Assembly: GCA_030180135.1 (NCBI GenBank)
Contig: CM058230.1
Location: 14,881,082 to 14,945,081 of the forward strand
DNA: 64,000 bases
Origin: Orychophragmus violaceus
Taxonomy: Eukaryota > Streptophyta > Magnoliopsida > Brassicales > Brassicaceae
Direction: 5' to 3'
A program made the translations under genes and the position numbers. The notes beneath the pieces are model-generated. The model searched no databases. It was given only the letters and a program-made list of their open reading frames with translations, and was not told where the DNA came from. Shown here in pieces: positions 1-11,779 of the stretch. How positions within the stretch are numbered: the first letter of the stretch is position 1; each line of letters starts with the position of its first letter.

Positions 1-3000
1 GGCTCGCACTAACCCATCCTTGACTCCGCTATCCTCACTTCCATAGTACAAGTTGATCACCTTGCACTACTTCAGCGAGTTGTGTCGGTTCGGACTAAAC
101 ACAATATCAGGAAAGCATATTCATTTCTGAGTAGTAAATCAAACGTTCAGCACAACGTTTAATCGTCACTTTACAAATCATTTTTCATCAATAAATAGTC
201 AACACGCAAATCAATACAAAAGTGGCGCCAAGACGAACCGAGAGAAAAACCCAAAACCATCGAATCAAAAACCCCGCCCAAGCCATCCTGAAGCTACACC
301 GAGGACCTCCCGCGTCCGTCGCTGCTTAACCTGAAAACACAAAAAGAGTCTAATGAGCGATCTAAGATCACCCAGTGAATCGGCTCCCCACTAAGGCTTC
401 TAATCTATCTATCATCTATAGATTCCCGCCTGAAACCCCAAAATAACAATCAATCATAACAAATAGCCGATCACGCACTACCACGTCGTGTCGAGCCCAC
501 ACACAATCAATTGCCAAAAGAAAGAGAAGGCGATTAGAGGGAATCGGGAGCACTGCGGTACATGTTCCCGATTGAGATTCGATCTATCTACCGCGCACTA
601 CCAACTACACCAGAACCACATGCTGGGCCCCTACGATCTTGGTAACTTCCACGGGTTTCCACCGTTACCGATATGGCAACTAACCCACGACTCCTAGCCG
701 TCCACACCAAACCAACGGCTAGGACACCGTTCTCTGTCCATCGATACGCGGTGACTCAGGCTACCCCTAGATAACCCAAGTTTCCATGCATTCCGGCCCT
801 AGGACATGACCCCGTATTCTCCGGACTACACACCTACCGGCGTCACCCAGTAGGTTAACACCATAACCAGAATCACCATGACATGTTTAGGTAACTACCC
901 GAGTATCGAATCGGGTCGGAAGTACAAGAACGTAATCAAACACCTAAACTTGTGGGATCTAACGCACCCTAGAGTCCTAGTGCAGAAATGTAAACACGCA
1001 GACTCGCTTGGACTCTAACAATCAATCTCAATCACCACAACTATCCAATCAACACCGCTTCCCGCAAGTCTACTCACACACACCACACCGCCCCCTAACT
1101 CAGCACCGTACCGAGTCAGCGGTTACGACTTAACCGGTCCCATGACCAGGTTAAGTATCTATACGGATTGCTCGGCCCAACACCGAGACAATCTAAAGGC
1201 CTGCACAAAAGATCAACCACAACCACACAACAAATACAACCACGCAATCAACACACAACAACACACAAACAGACCTATTAGGGTTGCTAACATCTTTTAA
1301 CCAATTTACGCCCGCTACCTTGGGTTAGCAGCTTGCTAACCCGTAGACGGTTCACCAATCACAACACTTCACTTTCTTAACCAATCCTAATCATCTTTTA
1401 TCAACTCCTCGATCCGTCGGTTTAGAGTTAGTAAACTTACTAACTCCCCGACGTCTCATCGTTTATTACTTAATTCATTTATTCTCGGGAAACCCCGATA
1501 CCATTCATATTCTATACGTTCGTTCAGGTTTAACTTTCGTATTTTAACTCGTCTTAACTCCCGTATATAGATTCATTTCATACCGTTCTTTACTTACATA
1601 TATATGCATATACGGCCCTAATCATGCAACGACTATATGAATGCATCACGCAACATTACTACCAACCTAACGGCACTCAACAGGTTTAATCCGTTTAAGT
1701 CTAACATGCTTCTTTAACCCTAGCCGGTTTAACGTTAATTCAATCAATCAAATCACAATTCAATTCAATTCAACACGACCGGGTATGCATTCCTATTTCT
1801 ACGGTTTTCCATTTATTGATCTATATGCAACTACGGTATTTGAGCCAACTCACAGTGATTAAGCGGAATGGCGGACCAGATGCGGATACGATCTCCTGAA
1901 ACCCGAACTAATCATGAACCTCTCCGAATACCCGAACACGAACCCCGAGACTTCCCGAACACCCGTAGATGAACCGCAACACCCAAAAACCGGCCGGAGT
2001 CAACGCGTTGACCGGCGTTGACCATACCGTTGACCTTCGTGATTTCGATCGAGCCTCCGGACTGATCTCTTTTCTCTCTCCTCCGGTTCTCTTTCTCTTT
2101 CCTCCGGTTCTCTCTCTTCCGGCTCTCTCTCTTCTCCACTTTCTCTCTCTTCTTTCTCTTTCTTCTTTCTCTCTCTACTTTCTCTTTCTTCTTTCTCTCT
2201 CTACTTTCTCTTTCTTCTTTCTCTCTCTACTTTCTCTTCCTCCGGTCTTCTTCTTCTTCCTCCGGATTCCCTCCTCCGGTCTTCTTCTTCTTCTTCTTCT
2301 TCTTCTTCTCCTCCTCTCCCTCACGCTTCTACTCTTCCTCTTTCTTTTCTTTGTTGTTGTTGGTGTGATCAAAATGAAGGAGTAAAGGCTCTTTTTATAG
2401 CAATTTGAGATTCCTCTTATTTTGACACATGTTCTTGACACATGTCTATTCCTTCTCCTACTGCTGCCACACCATTACACCTGTCTCTCCCTTCTCCTAC
2501 TGCTGCCACACCATCAGTCAAGACTTGGTGAGCAAGTCTTTCAATCTCCACATGCCACATTTTTTATTCTTTGCTTAATGGGCTAAAAACCATCAAGAGT
2601 AAACCCATGAGCTCTTCTTATTCCCTCCTTTGTGGCCACGTGAATTAGCTTCTATATGAAGTTATTTTCATGCAATTTGGGCCAAAAACCTATTTGTTGC
2701 TTTTTTGAAGTGAGTCCAAACACATTATTCTTCTCTTTGTTACTTCTTCAAAATTTCATGAAACTTCTTAGAAGATATGTGTGGCGCCACCATGGAAATA
2801 CCACATGTTACTGATAAGTATTTTATGACCACTTATATTGCTCCAATCACTCCGTAGAAGCTCGTATTCCTGATTTCTTCTGATGCCTCGGTTTGCTCGT
2901 TTTCTTGATAATTGTTTTAAAAAATACCAGACGATTCCCATAAATCTCTAAACTTCCATATACTGATTCTCCTTGATTTTAGATGAATTTAGAAACTTGA

Positions 3001-3290
3001 ATCACCTCATTTGGAGTTTCCTAGATCCGGTTATGATTTTCCGAAGTTTTCCCGCTTTAGTCGGTTTCCCGACCGATACTCCGAAAAATGCATTTCTGCT
3101 CCGTTTCTTCGAATTCTGGTCTTGTAAATGATCTTTATGGTTTAGAAAGAGAACATTTGGCCCGTATCGTCTTCCGTCTCGAACTTTGGTAAAATTACCA
3201 TTTTACCCCTGGGTTTGGCAAAATTACAATTTTGCCCCTGTTGACTTTTCTTCTGCCCGTTGACCATATTTTTGGATACGGGGTATCACA
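1..3290 (-). repeat. 3' LTR of element A (lacks about 144 bp at the window edge)
   Basis: Position 1 aligns with 6228 of the right LTR, which starts at 6084, so the complete LTR would be about 3.4 kb. The minus-strand 5' end is TGTGATACCCCG at 3290. It contains TTGACC repeats (about 1997-2035), a long CT/CTT pyrimidine tract (2060-2345), and a short tandem duplication of a CTTCTCCTACTGCTGCCAC unit (about 2452 and 2490). Open frames across the pyrimidine tract are low-complexity artefacts. Confidence 0.85.
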
Positions 3291-4818
3291 TTCTTCCCCA
3301 TTTACAGGAATTCGGTCCCCGAATTCTCCGTCACTACAACACTTTGAATCGGTTCCAAACTCTGCAAGTTGCTCCGCTACTCCACTCCAACGCTTCCGTA
3401 CTCGAACACTGCTGAATAACTCTGACTTCTCGCTTTCATGCGCTCTTTTCGAACTTCCTTCTAACCTTCCACTGATTCTCACTTCTGACTTCCCCACTTT
3501 GCTTCGACTTCCACGTCTTTCACGATACTGGTTTGTCTCCCCGAGACACTTTTCAAGAATCTGTATTCCAAACCTGACGTCCTTACGACTTCCAACTTTC
3601 CCTGTACTGATAACTTCACTCTGATTCCGATACGACCTCTTCCTTCCCGAGCACTCTTCAAGAATTTGATTTCTGAATCCGACTTTGCTAACCTTCCATT
3701 CCATTCACACTAATTCACTCTGGTTTCCACACTATCGCTGACATTACTTCAAATCTCTTTGCTAACTCATCATACTAACCGCTTCGCTCTTCTGGTTGCC
3801 CCTGTACTGACACATTCCCACTGACAATCCTTACTAACTGCATCACGATCCGGCCTCCTTATTTCGCGATGTCTTGCCATTCCATCTCGCTTTCGGGTTC
3901 GGTCTCGCATTCGTATCGCATCGTCCATTCCGTCCTACATTCAACACAACAACTTTCACTGGAGTGGTGAAATTCAAACCGATCCATCCCTCGATATCAC
4001 TTCCTCATAGAGATATAGTTAGTTAATCATGTACCCATTGGTCACTCATGATTAAGTAACGATATTCTATAATTCGGCTCTCTCGCGAATCGACAGTTGA
4101 TTACAACCATACTCGAGTTAGCTCAACACCTTAAACGAAAAGGTTCTAACACTTCTATTCACAACAACTAGCGATTGCGATCAAAATTGAAACTACTCAA
4201 CCAAATACCTTACCACCTCCACTCACACTCCGCACATGCTATGCATGCCATAAAAACTAGCACTTTCACAGCACTACACCACAACCGAAACGCAACCCTA
4301 CTATCCAATGCACCACTCAAGCATTTGATAAAACACGCAAGCAATAAACACAAAAGCTAGCAATTACCACACACAACCACGCAATCACTAGATCGCCCCG
4401 GGTATGTCGTCAGTCTTGGTTTAGGTTATGATGAACGGTCGTCGGTTCCGCTCATCATTAGACTTCACATGGTAATTCATTTGCATCCCAAAACCATCTC
4501 ACGCATGCAAACAATTACTACACAAGTCATAATGATAATTAGAACATCCTGCATCACATACATACATAAAACGACAACACACACATGTTTCGAGGTTTTT
4601 ACATACATAAATAAAACAGAAATACAACCACAAGACGTCCGTCATCCATACCCTAACCCCCGAACTGCACCGTCATACCCCGGAGATGTCAGAACAACAT
4701 GCGAAGATCGCCGATCTAGATACACACAAAAGCAACATAGTTAGTGCCCCACTCACCTGGCCTAACTATCCTAGTCCTAACAGCCCCAAAACGACCGGAA
4801 TGCCCAACTCAAACGGCA
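3291..4818 (-). other. Element A 3' untranslated interior, with polypurine tract at 3291-3302
   Basis: Between the zinc-knuckle frame and the 3' LTR lie about 1.5 kb without convincing coding sequence on either strand. The open frame at 3195-3704 (minus) runs into the LTR and shows no domain. Next to the LTR the minus strand reads AATGGGGAAGAA, a plausible polypurine tract. No pol relics were seen. Confidence 0.55.
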
Positions 4819-5812
4819 TCACGGATCGCGGTGGTAACCACTGGCAGGTGCGCCGGGAGGGTGTGGTGGGTGTGCATCTCTGGTCGGCGCTCCTACGCGC
4901 TGCGGCTCTGCTATCGGACACAAACGTGCAACATGACCTCTGCGACCACAAAGCTGACAAACCGAAATGGGCGCTGGGTGTGGCCCACGGTAACAAGCTG
5001 CTGCCTGATGATCTGTCACTCCACATAGCTGACAGGAAGAAACATACCCCGAAGAAGGCTCCTGAAAACACTCGGCTGCTCGATGACCCTGAACTCCACA
5101 TATCTGGCGGCGCTACTGGCTCGGTCGGCGGTGTAACTGACTCCAGCTGCGCATCTGATCCTGACATCGACATCGGCTCATCCCCTGGTAATGGCTCCAT
5201 CGCAGAGAGTGACTCGGTAAAATCGGGAGATGGAGCTTCTGACCTCTGTGGCGATCCTGGCTGATGATGCGGCCCAATCTGCTGCTCCAAGACGTCCTCG
5301 AGTATCGCCATCTGCTCGTCCTTGTGCTGCGCCCACTGCACATGCTGTTCCGGATCTATCGGCTCCATGTCCATGTCAAAAGCTGCGTGTAACGGGTCCA
5401 ACCGAAAGTCCTCCCCACCAAGTGGAATGAAATCTGACACATGTAGGCTGAAAGGTAACGGCACATCACGTGCCTCAAGCACCGGCTGCTGCATCCCCGA
5501 TGGTACTGTAGGTGCCTCAAACTGTGGTGGAAATGGTGGCAACCCGTAATCTGCGAATCCAAAATATCCCATCACTCTTGCGGTCGGGTCTGCGGTACCT
5601 GCATCATCCTGTAGAGATGGAGGTAACGGATCAGACAATGGCCTCCAATCTACAGCGGCTGCTCTCGCTCCCTGATGCACTCTCGGAACAACTGGCGGTC
5701 GATCTGATATACGCGAACCCTGTGACTGCCCTTGCTGTGCTACCCTCAGACCTGCCTGATGCTGGTCCACCAGAGCCTGATACTCTGCCCGTGTCATCCG
5801 ACGCTCACCCAT
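4819..5812 (-). pseudogene. gag-like ORF of element A with frameshifted zinc-knuckle array
   Basis: The first ATG downstream of the primer-binding site (5812) opens a 348-codon frame. Its first 230 or so residues are rich in proline, acidic residues and glutamine, with no recognisable capsid motif. From about 5115 the meaningful reading moves by one base: that frame encodes two complete CCHC knuckles (C-x2-C-x4-H-x4-C), CQLCGVTDHQAAAC at 5034-4993 and CQLCGRRGHVARLC at 4959-4918. A third, upstream copy at 5109-5068 has its first cysteine replaced by arginine. The three copies are spaced 25 codons apart. A TAG at 5115-5113 closes the knuckle frame upstream. So this is either a gag broken by a one-base change or a +1 frameshift product. 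The nucleic-acid-binding role is known for CCHC knuckles; the rest is inference. Confidence 0.65.
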
Positions 5813-6065
5813 ACTGCTCGCTACTATCTCTCACACCCAATGCACACACCCACACACAATCCGTCCAGGGACACGCTGTTGCTGACTGCAATCAAAAAGA
5901 CAATAAACATTAGTTCACATACTACAAATTTCCTACCCATCCCAACCCCGGATTTACGGACGCGGCTCGGTTTCTTAATGGATGATTGGGTAAGACACAA
6001 TTTTGACTCGATAAAACACGGAAAACACTCAGAAATGAACAGCTTCGAAACCCATGCAGAACCAT

Positions 6066-6077
6066 GCTCTGATACCA
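6066..6077 (-). other. Primer-binding site of element A
   Basis: The minus strand reads TGGTATCAGAGC, complementary to the 3' end of plant initiator tRNA-Met, a few bases inside the right (5') LTR that starts at 6084. This fixes the element's orientation. Confidence 0.85.
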
Positions 6078-6083
6078 CCTTTC

Positions 6084-8913
6084 TGTAATGCCCATTTCCC
6101 ATTCTCCGCTGACCGTCGAGCTGACCGGCCAACAATCAAACAAGAACATGACCGATCGAACCCGAGAAAGTCGAACAGGAAAAGTTCGCCACAGGACGAA
6201 GCCAGAGACGGATCAGTTTGAGACAAAGGCTCGCACTAACCCATCCTTGACTCCGCTATCCTCACTTCCATAGTACAAGTTGATCAGCTTGCACTACTTC
6301 AGCGAGTTGTGTCGGTTCGGACTAAACACAATATCAGGAAATCATATTCATTTCTGAGTAGTAAATCAAACGTTCAGCACAACGTTTAATCGTCACTTTA
6401 CAAATCATTTTTCATCAATAAATATTCAACACGCAAATCAATACAAAAGTGGCGCCAAGCCGAACCGAGAGAAAAACCCAAAACCATCGAATCAAAAACC
6501 CCGCCCAAGCCATCCCGAAGCTACACCGAGGACCTCCCGCGTCCGTCGCTGCTTAACCTGAAAACACAAAAAGAGTCTAATGAGCTATCTAAGATCACCC
6601 AGTGAATGGGCTCCCCACTAAGGCTTCTAATCTATCTATCATCTATAGATTCCCGCCTGAAACCCCAAAATAACAATCAATCATAACAAATAGCCGATCA
6701 CGCACTACCACGTCATGTCGAGCCCACACACAATCAATTGCCAAAAGAAAGAGAAGGTGATTAGAGGGAATCGGGAGCGCTGCGGCACATGTTCCTGATT
6801 GAGACTCGATCTATCTACCGCGCACTACCAACTACACCAAAACCACACGCTGGGCCCCTACGATCTTGGTAACTTCCACGGGTTTCCACCGTTACCGATA
6901 TGGCAACTAACCCACGACTCCTAGCCGTCCACACCAAACCAACGGCTAGGACACCGTTCTCTGTCCATCGATACGCGGTGACTCAGGCTACCCCTAGATA
7001 ACCCAAGTTTCCATGCAGTCCGGCCCTAGGACATGACCCCGTATTTTTTCGGACTACACACCTACCGGCGTCACCCAGTAGGTTAACACCATAACCAGAA
7101 TCACCATGACCTGGTTAGGTAACTACCCGAGGATCCAATCGGGTCGGAAGTACAAGAACGTAATCAAACACCTAAACTTGCGGGATCTAACGCACCCTAG
7201 AGTCCTAGTGCAGAAATGTAAACACGCAGACTCGCTTGGACTCTAACAATCAATCTCAATCACCACAACTATCCAATCAACACCGCTTCCCGCAAGTCTA
7301 CTCACACACACCACACCGCCCCCTGACTCAGCACCGTACCGAGTTAGCGGTTACGACTTAACCGGTCCCATGACCAGGTTAAGTATCTATACGGATTGCT
7401 CGTCCCAACACCGAGACAATCTAAAGGCCTGCACAAAAGATCAACCAAAACCACACAACAAATACAACCACGCAATCAACACACAACAACACACAAACAG
7501 ACCTATTAGGGTTGCTAACATCTTTTAACCAATTTACGCCCGCTACCTTGGGTTAGCAGCTTGCTAACCCGTAGACGGTTCACCAATCACAACACTTCAC
7601 TTTCTTAACCAATCCTAATCATCTTTTATCAACTCCTCGATCCGTCGGTTTAGAGTTAGTAAACTTACTAACTCCCCGACGTCTCATCGTTTATTACTTA
7701 ATTCATTTATTCTCGGGAAACCCCGATACCATTCATATTCTATACGTTCGTTCAGGTTTAACTTCCGTATTTTAACTCGTCTTAACTCCCGTATATAGAT
7801 TCATTTCATACCGTTCTTTACTTACATATATATGCATATACGGCCCTAATCATGCAACGACTATATGAATGCATCACGCAACATTACTACCAACCTAACG
7901 GCACTCAACAGGTTTAATCCGTTTAAGTCTAACATGCTTCTTTAACCCTAGCCGGTTTAACGTTAATTCAATCAATCAAATCACAATTCAATTCAATTCA
8001 ATTCAACACGACCGGGTATGCATTCCTATTTCTACGGTTTTCCATTTATTGATCTATATGCAACTACGGTGTTTGAGCCGACTCACAGTGATTAAGCGGA
8101 ATGGCGGACCGGATGCGGATACGATCTCCCGAAACCCGAACTAATCCTGAACCTCTCCGAATACCCGAACACGAACCCCGAGACTTCCCGAACACCCGTA
8201 GATGAACCGCAACACCCAAAAACCGGCCGGAGTCAACGCGTTGACCAGCGTTGACCACGGTGTTGACCATACCGTTGACCTTCGTGATTCCGATCGAGCC
8301 TCTGGACTGATCTCTTTTCTCTCTCCTCCGGTTCTCTTTCTCTTTCCTCCGGTTCTCTCTCTTCCGGCTCTCTCTCTTCTCCACTTTCTCTCTCTTCTTT
8401 CTCTTTCTTCTTTCTCTCTCTACTTTCTATTTCTTCTTTCTCTCTCTACTTTCTCTTTCTTCTTTCTCTCTCTACTTTCTCTTCCTCCGGTCGTCTTTTT
8501 CTTCCTCCGGATTCCCTCCTCCGGTCTTCTTCTCCTTCTCCTCCTCCTTCTTCTTCTTCTTCTTCTTATTCTTCTTCTTCTTCTTCTTCTTCTCTTCTTC
8601 TTCTCCTCCTCTACCTCACGCTTCTACTCTTCCTCTTTCTTTTCTTTGTTGTTGTTTGTGTGATCAAAATGAAGGAGTAAAGGCTCTTTTTATAGCAATT
8701 TGAGATTCCTCTTATTTTGACACATGTTCTTGACACATGTCTATTCCTTCTCCTACTGCTGCCACACCATTACACCTGTCTCTCCCTTCTCCTACTGCTG
8801 CCACACCAACAGTCAAGACTTGGTGAGCAAGTCTTTCAATCTCCACATGCCACATTTTTTATTCTTTGCTTAATGGGCTAAAAAACCATCAAGAGTAAAC
8901 CCATGAGCTCTTC
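6084..8913 (-). repeat. 5' LTR of element A (truncated by the Sirevirus junction)
   Basis: It matches the left LTR to about 98% by eye, including the pyrimidine tract (8310-8610) and TTGACC repeats (8234-8281, four copies here). Homology stops at CTCTTC near 8912. A 20-bp filler follows, then Sirevirus sequence, so roughly the first 600 bp of this LTR (minus-strand sense) are missing. Confidence 0.85.
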
Positions 8914-8933
8914 AGTCATGTCCTGCACTTGAC

Positions 8934-9202
8934 TTATTCTTCTGTCCAAGTTTCTTCCGGTTTGGGTGTCTCCACGCCTTTTTCATCTTTGATCATGGGC
9001 TCCTTCCATGTTTCCGTAACTGCCTTCCACGCCAGTGGATTGATTCCTCTGATTTGCGACCGCATTCTTGACTTCCAGAACCCATAATTTCCAGCATCAA
9101 GGATGATTCTTGTGCTGTTCAAGAGTTCTTGATAGCCTTCCATCTTTCTTCCTCAGGATCTCACCCGATTTGATAGCTACGAGTGGTAGCTCTGATACCA
9201 AT
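8934..9202 (-). pseudogene. Duplicated gag N-terminus and PBS of the Sirevirus
   Basis: The 69-codon frame (9143-8934) has the same protein sequence as the gag start at 17574-17365, ending at the same TAA. The PBS TGGTATCAGAGC (minus, 9200-9189) lies two bases from the LTR. Homology with the right copy ends immediately beyond the shared stop, so only the first part of a second element interior survives. Confidence 0.8.
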
Positions 9203-9742
9203 TGAAAGTGTAAGGCTATGTGTTTTTCAAAGTAAATAACTATTTGACTCAAATGATCTCTCTGAAAAACTTGTGTTTATTAGATTGACCTTTGTGACTT
9301 ACAAGAACACCTTATTCAATCTAATCTCTCAATGGTCTATACGCAATCACTTGAGCTCTCACAAGAAAACTTTTCTCTCTAAAACGCTTGCCCTATACAC
9401 GGTGCAAGCTATCCTATTTATACAAAATAGGATCGCTAACCTAGTTAACTCAAAACACTCAAGAAGATAAACCTTATCTTCTTAGAGATAAGCACAAGAA
9501 TCCTAACTACCTTAACTACTTTAAGATTTAGGAATCTCTTTTATTCTTTACTAGATATCATCTAGATACTCTCCAAGATGCATGTCCAGCTCATCCATAC
9601 TTCTTGGATTGTCCACCTCAGCTCCAGCTCTCGATCAAGTCAATTCGCCAAGTCCTCATCATGCGTTTCACACGTTGCTTGTGTGTATCACTTCTTGAGC
9701 TACTGCTTGACTGATACATGAAGTGACTCAGTTGCATCTTCA
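9203..9742 (-). repeat. 3' LTR of the Sirevirus
   Basis: 540 bp; on the minus strand it starts TGAAGATGCA and ends CACTTTCA. It differs from the 17634-18173 copy at about ten positions by eye. The polypurine tract is immediately upstream on the minus strand. Confidence 0.85.
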
Positions 9743-10104
9743 ATCTCCCCCTTTTTAGGATTGTGTGTCTCTCAAGTACCTGCAAAGAATCAAGGATACT
9801 AGACACGAACCAAACAAGTCGCATTTTGAAACTCTGTATTTTTTATTAGATTTCTCACATCGTAAACACTTGTTTCATGAAAATAACCAAGAGTTTAACA
9901 CATGAGTTTTTGCAATCCGACACACGAAATGATAAGATCTGAGTACTACAAAAACATAAACAAACTCCCCCATAATATCCGACTTGTTCCTGAGTGAAAC
10001 CGAGAAAAAAAGAAACCAAGAAACAACAAAAATGAAAACGGTTTTCACTCCCCCATAATCCTTGCTTAATTCATTCTAGCCACTATCCTCTTCTCCCCCT
10101 GCTT
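9743..10104 (-). other. Multiple polypurine tracts of the Sirevirus
   Basis: On the minus strand, G-runs ending in GGGGGAG occur next to the LTR (about 9743-9759) and again near 9965, 10050 and 10095, two of them with the same TTATGGGGGAG core. Repeated PPT-like motifs before the 3' LTR are described for Sireviruses. The stretch is otherwise non-coding. Confidence 0.6.
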
Positions 10105-10151
10105 GAGAGCACACAATGTTAAAAACACAATGTTAGTAGCTAAGAAGATTA

Positions 10152-11779
10152 TTAAAGTGAGAAGACCTTACCTGGCATGGCTCGAAGAAGTCGATGTATC
10201 ACCTCAGAGAAGGTCTGGAGAGCTTTGGTGGTATCCTTAACTGCCTCTCTTGTTGCTCGTGGACTGTAGCTTCCAACCGGAACACGAACTGACCCAAGAT
10301 TAACAATCTCTTGCATTGTGTGAGTCGAAGATCTCGGAGCTGATGTGCTGGAGCTGGTGCGTCTTGGTGTATGTGTTCTTGGACTAGCAACGACTGCTTT
10401 ATTCTGGGCAGACTTGGACTCCTCGATCTTGACAAATGCTTCACCAGAGCGTATGTCCTTCTTATAGTAGATTGGAGCAATGACTTTCTCTCCTTTAAGC
10501 AGTGTGGGTGCATGCTGAGCCCTAATAATTCCAGTAATGATCCTTGGGAACATTAACCAACGCGAGTCCGATTCCTTAGTGACACCGAGGGAAAAAATCT
10601 GCTTGAATATCATTCTTCCAACATCTGTTTTTATTCCTTGAGCAACCTTGTAAATCAGCCTGGCCCTTTGTTCTGAGAGATGATGCTTATGAGTTGATGG
10701 AATCCAGTTGTAAGCTGAGAGCACACTCAAAGCTGCATAGCATGGTGGGAGTCCTGTGGCAGTGAGCTCTTCCCATTCAGTCTTTCCTTCACTGAGAAAC
10801 ATAGCCACTGTTTCCATACTCTCTGTCTCGTCTTCAATGTCTGCTCTTATTTCTGCTTCAGTCAGTTCTGAAAGTCCCAAAGACGTTGATTGCAGTTGGA
10901 GATAGTTCATACGGGTATCCTCTAAACCAGACCACTACCTTCTCTACTGATTCTTCCACTTTCACACTTGGTAATGCAGCATAGAATTCACCAATGTGTT
11001 CCTTGATATACCCCATCAAACCAGTCACAGTTGACACCAAGCTACTATCTTTGATCAGTTTCAGATACCCCCAGTCATCCTCTTTACTCATATCTACCAA
11101 CCTTTCCGGCAATATACCCCTATTCTTAAAGAGTTTGTACCTTTCTTGATCCAAGTATTTTGAGACTTTGATCTTCTTGGATATCATCGGCGTCCCATAA
11201 GACGTTTTGACTTTGGTTTCCTTTTGCTCCGGTACATGCTTCCTCTTCCATGACTGTAAACGTGTTGCTCTCTTCGACTGTTCATGGACCGAGATTCTAG
11301 TAGCTGACTCGTATCCATCAGATTTTGTTTCTTCATCGGAGATGTCGATGGCCTTTTCCTTCTTTTTGTTCTTTAATTCTTCAACTGCTGTCACATCGCT
11401 CTTTTTCCGACTTCTTTCTGCTCTTCGATCTTGTAGATCTATAAGGATTGTTCCTCTTCTCTTTCTTTGAAAAACTCTCACGAGCCTTCTGATCATAGTT
11501 CGCTATCGACTCAAGTTCTTCGATAGTTACTCCGGTTTCGATTCCAGCGTCTCCAACTTCCGTTGTGGTCCTTTCTTGCTCAGTTTCTTCGGTTTCGATT
11601 CCAGTGGTGCCATCTTCCGTTGGTATCTTTTCTTGCTCAGTTGAACCACGGATTCCAGTCGAAGCTTTGCTCTCGTTGAATAGATTCCATTCCTTGTACA
11701 CCACAATTGCAAGCGGATTGAACTTCTCTTGAGACGTGACCTGAGTAGATTGAGCTTCGCTTTCGGTTGCATGTGCCAT
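10152..11779 (-). pseudogene. Sirevirus extra ORF downstream of pol (env-like / plant transposon protein domain), frameshifted
   Basis: Three overlapping open frames follow each other on the minus strand: 11779-11381 (acidic, Thr/Glu-rich, starting at an ATG), 11496-10858 (Lys/Arg-rich, then a folded-looking part with ELSPTAINVFG), and 10910-10152 (containing LPPCYAALSVLSAYNWIPST). Each step moves by one base in the same direction, so one ancestral ORF of about 540 codons with two frameshifts is the simplest reading. The middle and last parts resemble the 'putative plant transposon protein' domain (PF20167) that Sireviruses carry after pol; this is recognition by eye. Its function in Sireviruses is unsettled. 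No signal peptide or clear membrane helix is visible, which does not favour a functional envelope protein. Confidence 0.6.

Larger units (their letters stand above)
1..8913 (-). mobile_element. Element A: gag-only long-LTR retrotransposon (probably Ty3/gypsy-derived), truncated
   Basis: Positions 1-2620 are repeated almost exactly at 6228-8912, in the same orientation. The repeats are LTRs of a minus-strand element: reading the minus strand, the right LTR ends GGGCATTACA, followed within a few bases by TGGTATCAGAGC, the usual primer-binding site for initiator tRNA-Met, and the left LTR begins TGTGATACCCC after a purine-rich tract. The 2.8-kb interior (3291-6083) has one gag-like reading frame and no sign of protease, reverse transcriptase, RNase H or integrase. 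This fits the non-autonomous TR-GAG type. The LTRs belong to the same broad family as the solo LTRs at 18174 and 22489. The Ty3/gypsy assignment rests on LTR style only. The left end lies outside the window; the right LTR is cut by the Sirevirus junction. Confidence 0.8.

Noticed and set aside
1969..2441. Long open frames on both strands in the CT/CTT tract (also 8202-8663 and 23392-23731)
   Set aside because: Low-complexity Leu/Ser/Phe or Arg/Lys/Glu runs arising from a microsatellite inside LTRs; no domain, and present only because the repeat lacks stops.
3195..3704. 169-codon minus-strand frame next to the LTR of element A
   Set aside because: It crosses the LTR boundary, shows no motif and overlaps an equally open frame on the plus strand.
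6066..6077. TGGTATCAGAGC sites as pieces of tRNA genes
   Set aside because: They lie next to LTR ends at all elements and have no tRNA body; they are primer-binding sites.
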